Shown here: positions 7,496-10,671 of the stretch, piece by piece | Numbering within the stretch: the first letter of the stretch is position 1 | Layout: each line of letters begins with the position of its first letter | From: Actinomycetes bacterium | GTDB lineage: Bacteria; Actinomycetota; Aquicultoria; CAJVYJ01 | DNA: 10,671 nucleotides | Assembly: GCA_030597945.1 (NCBI GenBank) | Contig: JAUVQW010000032.1 | Coordinates: 1-10,671, forward strand | Direction of reading: 5' to 3' | Translations under genes and position numbers: made by a program | The notes under the pieces: model-generated | Seen by the model: the letters and a program-made list of their open reading frames with translations, nothing else | What the model was told of the DNA's origin: nothing | The model's database searches: none

Positions 7496-7502
7496 CTAAA
7501 CT
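7473..7502 (+). promoter_or_regulatory. Putative promoter for the guaB3 leader
   Basis: A perfect TTGACA at 7473-7478 is followed after 18 bp by TAAACT at 7497-7502, which is preceded by TGC as in an extended -10. Transcription would start near 7509, upstream of the terminator at 7547-7592, so transcripts from here must pass that terminator to reach guaB3. Confidence 0.6.
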
Positions 7503-7520
7503 CTCAAAAAGGAGTACCGT

Positions 7521-7556
7521 TTGTTCTGTTTACCATATGTTAATAGCCCAAGCTAG
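7521..7556 (+). CDS. Possible 11-residue leader peptide upstream of guaB3
   Basis: AAGGAG at 7509-7514 sits 6 bases before a TTG at 7521, which opens an 11-codon frame (MFCLPYVNSPS) ending in TAG at 7554-7556. The last codons overlap the left arm of the terminator stem (7547-7553), so a ribosome reaching the stop would cover that arm. TTG starts with a similar ribosome site are used by several genes in this window. There is no run of His codons. The peptide is too short for any homology argument, and the predicted transcription start is nearly at the ribosome site, so this is a hypothesis. Confidence 0.35.
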   Translation: MFCLPYVNSPS

Positions 7557-7592
7557 GTCAATTCTTTGGCCAAATATGCTTGGGATTTTTTT
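7547..7592 (+). terminator. Intrinsic terminator / candidate attenuator upstream of guaB3
   Basis: The outer stem CCCAAGC (7547-7553) / GCTTGGG (7578-7584) is perfect. An inner stem GGTCAA (7556-7561) / TTGGCC (7566-7571), with one G-U pair, closes on a 4-base loop. The outer arm is followed by A and a run of seven T (7586-7592). It could end the his-methyltransferase transcript. Because the best guaB3 promoter lies upstream of it, it may also act as an attenuator for guaB3. Confidence 0.8.
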
Positions 7593-7630
7593 ATCTTTAA
7601 TTGTTGATCATGGGACCATATCTATTTTTT

Positions 7631-7635
7631 GGAGG
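7631..7635 (+). promoter_or_regulatory. guaB3: Ribosome binding site that fixes the guaB3 start
   Basis: GGAGG lies 5 bases upstream of the TTG at 7641. The earlier in-frame TTG at 7629 overlaps this site and has no ribosome site of its own, so 7641 is the better start. Confidence 0.75.
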
Positions 7636-7640
7636 TTAAG

Positions 7641-8804
7641 TTGGACGGAGACGTTGAGATCGGAAAAGGAAAAAAAGGAAGAAGAGCTTACGGCTTTGAC
7701 GATATTGCTATTGTCCCCAGTCGGCGTACTAGAGACGCATCGGATATAGATATCTCTTGGCAGATAGGTGCTCATAGTTTCAAGATACCAATGCTGGCCT
7801 CGGCCATGGATGGAGTAGTCGATCCCAAAATGGCTATCGCCCTCGGCAAGCTGGGAGGACTGGCAGTTCTAAACTTGGAAGGGCTGCAGACTAGATATAA
7901 AAATACCAGTGAAGCATATAAAAAAATAGCAGATTTAACCAAAGAGGACGCAACACGGGGATTGCAAGAGATTTATAAAGAACCGGTCAAACCTGAGCTG
8001 ATCAAAGAGCGAATAAAAGAGATAAAAGACGGCGGTGTTGTCGCTGCGGCTTCACTTACGCCTCAAAAAGTTGAAGATCTTTATCCGATGGCTCTGGAAG
8101 CGGGCTTGGATGTCCTGATCATTCAAGGTACTGTCGTAAGCGCAGAACACGTGTCCACTACGGTAAAGCCCCTGGATCTTAACAGTTTCATCTCCGATAT
8201 TGATATCCCGGTGATCGTCGGCGGATGTTGCTCGTACTCTACCTCTCTTCATCTTATGAGGACAGGTGCCTTCGGCGTTTTAGTCGGCGTAGGTCCGGGA
8301 GCCGCCTGCACTACTAGACAAGTGCTTGGTCTTGGTGTCCCGCAAGCCACTGCCATTGCCGACGCGGCGGCGGCTAGAACCCGACACTTAGACGAAACGG
8401 GTAAGTATGTTCAAGTTATAGCCGATGGCGGCATGAGAACCGGCGGCGATATAGCAAAAGCTATAGCGTGCGGCGCCGACGCGGTGATGATCGGCTCACC
8501 CCTTGCTAGAACAAAAGAGGCACCGGGAAAAGGTTTCCACTGGGGAATGGCAACGTTCCATCCGGAACTTCCTCGCGGTACTCGTGTTCAAACGGGAATA
8601 GCCGGCAGTCTAAAAGACATTCTTCTTGGCCCAGCCAGAGAAAACGACGGTACTTTAAATCTTTTTGGAGCTCTCAGGACCTCGATGGCTACATGTGGAT
8701 ACGAAAATATTAAAGCCTTTCAAAAAGCAGAATTAATGGTAGCGCCGGCGCTTCGGACCGAGGGTAAACTGCTGCAACAAGCCCAAGGTGTCGGAATGGG
8801 GTAA
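7641..8804 (+). CDS. guaB3: GuaB3-type IMP dehydrogenase family protein
   Basis: A (beta-alpha)8-barrel protein of the IMP dehydrogenase/GMP reductase superfamily; GuaB3 members are generally taken to oxidise IMP to XMP. From the TTG at 7641 it has 387 residues. The N-terminus IGKGKKGRRAYGFDDIAIVPSRRTRD and MDGVVDPKMAIALGKLGGLAVLN are typical of GuaB3. Cys223 in VGPGAACTTRQVLG is the expected catalytic cysteine, and ADGGMRTGGDIAKAI (261-275) with MIGSPLA binds the phosphate of the substrate. The pair of CBS domains of canonical IMPDH is absent, with only about 30 residues in its place, and the usual DSSQG NAD-site motif is replaced by IIQGTVV. It lies 130 bases upstream of guaA, which uses XMP. 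GMP reductase is the main alternative. Confidence 0.85.
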   Translation: MDGDVEIGKGKKGRRAYGFDDIAIVPSRRTRDASDIDISWQIGAHSFKIPMLASAMDGVVDPKMAIALGKLGGLAVLNLEGLQTRYKNTSEAYKKIADLTKEDATRGLQEIYKEPVKPELIKERIKEIKDGGVVAAASLTPQKVEDLYPMALEAGLDVLIIQGTVVSAEHVSTTVKPLDLNSFISDIDIPVIVGGCCSYSTSLHLMRTGAFGVLVGVGPGAACTTRQVLGLGVPQATAIADAAAARTRHLDETGKYVQVIADGGMRTGGDIAKAIACGADAVMIGSPLARTKEAPGKGFHWGMATFHPELPRGTRVQTGIAGSLKDILLGPARENDGTLNLFGALRTSMATCGYENIKAFQKAELMVAPALRTEGKLLQQAQGVGMG

Positions 8805-8825
8805 ACCGCCCCAAGGTCAATGGCG

Positions 8826-8851
8826 AATTGAAAATTGTAAAATTGAAATTG
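8826..8851. repeat. Low-complexity AATTG repeat between guaB3 and guaA
   Basis: Four AATTG units start at 8826, 8833, 8841 and 8847, spaced 6-8 bases apart with A-rich filler. The 130-base gap also has a GC hairpin (TGGGG 8797-8801 / CCCCA 8809-8813) without a U tract at the guaB3 stop. A TATATT at 8899-8904 lacks a good -35, so no convincing guaA promoter was found. Confidence 0.5.
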
Positions 8852-8934
8852 TAAGTTTTTTAAGTTGAAAATAGCGTTTAAATTCGGAGAATTAGCTTTA
8901 TATTCTAATAAACTAACCGGTGAAATGATGATCT

Positions 8935-10476
8935 GTGGATAAAAAAAATTTAGCGACCATACTGGTAATAGATTTTGGAGCTCAGTACGCCCAGCTTATT
9001 GCTAGAAGAGTGCGCGATTGTAAAGTGTATTCAGAGATAATCCCCCACGACACTAAAGCGGAAGAGATCAAGAAGAGGAGTCCAAAAGGAATAATCCTCT
9101 CAGGTGGACCGGCAAGCGTCTACACTGACAATACCCCCCGGTTAGATCCGGCCATCCTAGAACTTGGTATCCCAGTCCTTGGGATATGTTATGGAATGCA
9201 GCTACTGACACACCAACTCGGCGGTATTGTCGAAGAGACGGGCAGAAGTGAATTCGGAAAGACCGAACTTAAGATCGAAAAGGCTAGCCTTCTTTTTCAC
9301 GAGCTTCCGCGTAAGCAAAGCGTTTGGATGAGCCATCGTGATAGCGTAAAAGAAGCACCACCGGGATTCAAAGCTACTGCCAAAGCTCCCGATGCCCCGG
9401 TAGCGGCTATGGAAAGCCAAGAAAAAAAGATCTATGGCGTTCAATTTCATCCGGAAGTCGGACACACACCAAAAGGTCTGGATATCTTAAAGAATTTCCT
9501 GTACGAGGCCTGTGAGTGTATGCCGACATGGACATCGATATCAATGATCGAGGACGCGGTCGATGCTATTGTCGATGAGGTCGGAGATCAGAAGATAATC
9601 TGTGGACTGTCAGGCGGGGTCGACTCTGCTGTTGCAGCTCTTCTGGTTCATAAAGCCGTCGGCGATAATCTTACATGTGTTTTTGTAGACCACGGTCTTC
9701 TTAGAAAAGATGAAGCCATACAAGTCGAAGAGACATTTAGGCAACATTTCCATATCAATCTTATCCATGTGAACGCTAAAGACCGGTTTCTAGCCAAATT
9801 AAAAGGGGTGACTGATCCGGAGAGCAAGAGGATTATTATCGGTGAAGAGTTTATCCGCGTCTTTGAGGAAGAAGCAAAAAAATTAAAAGACGTGGACTTT
9901 CTTGTCCAGGGGACGCTATATCCAGATGTGATCGAAAGTGGCACAAAAGATGCCGCCAAGATAAAGACCCACCATAATGTCGGCGGAATCCCCATGGATA
10001 TGCAGTTTAAACTGATCGAACCCCTTCGCCTGCTCTTTAAAGATGAGGTAAGAGTTGTCGGAGAAGAACTTGGACTACATGATGACATAGTCTGGAGGCA
10101 ACCGTTTCCCGGTCCCGGTCTGGCAATAAGAATAATCGGCGAAGTCACCGAGGAACGCCTGGAAATCCTTAGAAACGCTGATGCCATCGTAACCGAGGAG
10201 ATCAAAAGAGCTGGTCTTTACAAGAAAATATGGCAGGCTTTTGCCGTGCTTCCCGCCATCAAAAGCGTAGGAGTCCAGGGCGATCAAAGATCATACGCCC
10301 ACCCGATAGCTATAAGAGCCGTTACTTCCGAGGACGCGATGACCGCTGACTGGATGCGAATGCCCTACGAAATACTAGAGAAGATGTCCAACCGGATAAT
10401 CAACGAAGTATCGCACGTCAACAGAGTAGTCTACGATATCAGCTCCAAACCCCCGAGCACGATCGAGTGGGAATAG
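8935..10476 (+). CDS. guaA: GMP synthase (glutamine-hydrolysing) GuaA
   Basis: GuaA converts XMP, ATP and glutamine to GMP. The 513 residues comprise an N-terminal class I glutaminase with Cys85 in GICYGMQLL and His172/Glu174 in QFHPEVG, then the ATP-pyrophosphatase domain with the P-loop GLSGGVDS (224-231), followed by QGTLYPDVIESG (325-336), KTHHNVGG (344-351) and RQPFPGPGLAIRIIGE (388-403). The C-terminal dimerisation part ends with the conserved SKPPSTIEWE. All key motifs are present. The GTG at 8935 gives the normal ILVIDFGAQYAQLI N-terminus; the only ribosome-site-like sequence is GGTGA at 8919-8923, 11 bases away, so initiation may be weak. No terminator is visible after the stop. Confidence 0.97.
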   Translation: MDKKNLATILVIDFGAQYAQLIARRVRDCKVYSEIIPHDTKAEEIKKRSPKGIILSGGPASVYTDNTPRLDPAILELGIPVLGICYGMQLLTHQLGGIVEETGRSEFGKTELKIEKASLLFHELPRKQSVWMSHRDSVKEAPPGFKATAKAPDAPVAAMESQEKKIYGVQFHPEVGHTPKGLDILKNFLYEACECMPTWTSISMIEDAVDAIVDEVGDQKIICGLSGGVDSAVAALLVHKAVGDNLTCVFVDHGLLRKDEAIQVEETFRQHFHINLIHVNAKDRFLAKLKGVTDPESKRIIIGEEFIRVFEEEAKKLKDVDFLVQGTLYPDVIESGTKDAAKIKTHHNVGGIPMDMQFKLIEPLRLLFKDEVRVVGEELGLHDDIVWRQPFPGPGLAIRIIGEVTEERLEILRNADAIVTEEIKRAGLYKKIWQAFAVLPAIKSVGVQGDQRSYAHPIAIRAVTSEDAMTADWMRMPYEILEKMSNRIINEVSHVNRVVYDISSKPPSTIEWE

Positions 10477-10480
10477 GACC

Positions 10481-10507
10481 GTAAAGCGTTAGAGCGTAAG
10501 GCGTAAG
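10481..10507. repeat. GCGTAA repeat block, inverted relative to 680-704
   Basis: GCGTTA at 10486 and GCGTAA at 10494 and 10501 recur at 7-8-base spacing, preceded by GTAAA. This is the reverse complement of the TTACGC repeat before hisZ. It begins 5 bases after the guaA stop. Confidence 0.6.
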
Positions 10508-10572
10508 CACTTGAGAGGTGAGGAGGAACGAGAAAAGCACAGAAAGCAGTCGATCGAAAAACGTAAAACGAG

Positions 10573-10599
10573 CTCTGGTAGCTGCAGAGTTTACTCTGC
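10573..10599. repeat. Three-armed inverted repeat with alternative pairings
   Basis: GCAGAG (10584-10589) can pair with CTCTGC (10594-10599) across TTTA. Its CAGAG part can instead pair with CTCTG at 10573-10577 across a 7-base loop. The two hairpins exclude each other. No T tract follows on either strand, so it is not a clear terminator. Function unknown. Confidence 0.45.
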
Positions 10600-10609
10600 T
10601 AAAAGAACT

Positions 10610-10624
10610 GTCAACTATTTTGAC
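10610..10624. repeat. Inverted repeat GTCAA-5-TTGAC near the window end
   Basis: Perfect 5-bp arms at 10610-10614 and 10620-10624. The right arm overlaps a -35-like TTGACT (10620-10625), but no good -10 is found within the window. It could be an operator for a gene outside the window, an element end, or chance. From 10477 to the window end no gene is seen. Confidence 0.3.
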
Positions 10625-10671
10625 TAGGGGTTGTGTTTTACCGTAACGTACTTACTCTTATCGGGCTCACG

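Noticed and set aside
7629..7631. TTG at 7629 as the guaB3 start
   Set aside because: It overlaps the GGAGG that serves the TTG at 7641, and the shorter N-terminus fits the family better.
7503..7640. Purine riboswitch before guaB3
   Set aside because: The conserved three-way-junction loop sequences of purine riboswitches are not present.
7537..7749. 70-codon + strand frame from ATG 7537
   Set aside because: It runs through the terminator and into guaB3 in another frame, and has no ribosome site.
8797..8813. GC hairpin at the guaB3 stop as a terminator
   Set aside because: No T tract follows it, so guaB3-guaA read-through is likely.
9648..10205. 185-codon open frame on the - strand
   Set aside because: It lies wholly inside guaA, whose motifs are fully conserved on the + strand; the minus translation is Ser-rich with no recognisable domain.
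10571..10600. tRNA-like arm (GAGCTC...GGTAG)
   Set aside because: No acceptor stem, T arm or anticodon arm can be assembled around it.
1..10671. CRISPR array, prophage or transposase
   Set aside because: No regularly spaced long direct repeats, phage genes or transposase motifs were seen on either strand.

Overview
The window carries a nearly complete histidine biosynthesis operon followed by two guanine-nucleotide genes, all on the + strand. The best guess at the source is a mid-GC bacterium, perhaps a deep-branching actinobacterial lineage. The reasons are: a GuaB3-type IMP dehydrogenase-like protein without CBS domains (a family found mainly in Actinobacteria and Cyanobacteria); a short HisG with a separate HisZ subunit, as in many Firmicutes and other bacteria; and heavy use of TTG and GTG start codons. 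This placement is inference, not proof.

Layout: bases 1-593 are the membrane-embedded C-terminal end of a Ca2+-type P-type ATPase whose beginning lies outside the window. Bases 594-818 are an intergenic region with a dispersed hairpin repeat of the 'CGTCATTGCGAG...CAATCT' type, a short tandem TTACGC repeat, a good sigma70-like promoter, and a 7-bp-arm dyad just downstream of it. Then come hisZ, hisG, hisD, hisB, hisH, hisA and hisF (819-6736), mostly overlapping or tightly spaced, and a small TPMT/TehB-like SAM methyltransferase (6756-7460) that looks co-transcribed. Bases 7461-7640 form a control region: a promoter overlapped by a CACTTG/CAAGTG dyad, a possible 11-codon leader ORF, and a strong intrinsic terminator whose left arm lies inside the end of that leader ORF. 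After it come guaB3 (7641-8804) and guaA (8935-10476). The last 195 bases contain a second copy of the TTACGC-type repeat in inverted orientation and two inverted repeats, but no recognisable gene.

How the genes fit together: HisZ/HisG start the pathway from PRPP and ATP. HisA isomerises ProFAR, HisH/HisF make IGP and release AICAR, HisB dehydrates IGP, and HisD performs the last two oxidations. The AICAR released by HisF feeds back to IMP, which a GuaB3-type enzyme and GuaA would convert to XMP and GMP, so the two gene groups are metabolically linked. No gene for HisE, HisI, HisC or histidinol-phosphate phosphatase is in the window, so they must be encoded elsewhere.

Most of this is ordinary core metabolism. 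The part most worth a second look is the putative attenuator in front of guaB3. The methyltransferase at the end of the his operon and the compact promoter dyads are secondary points.
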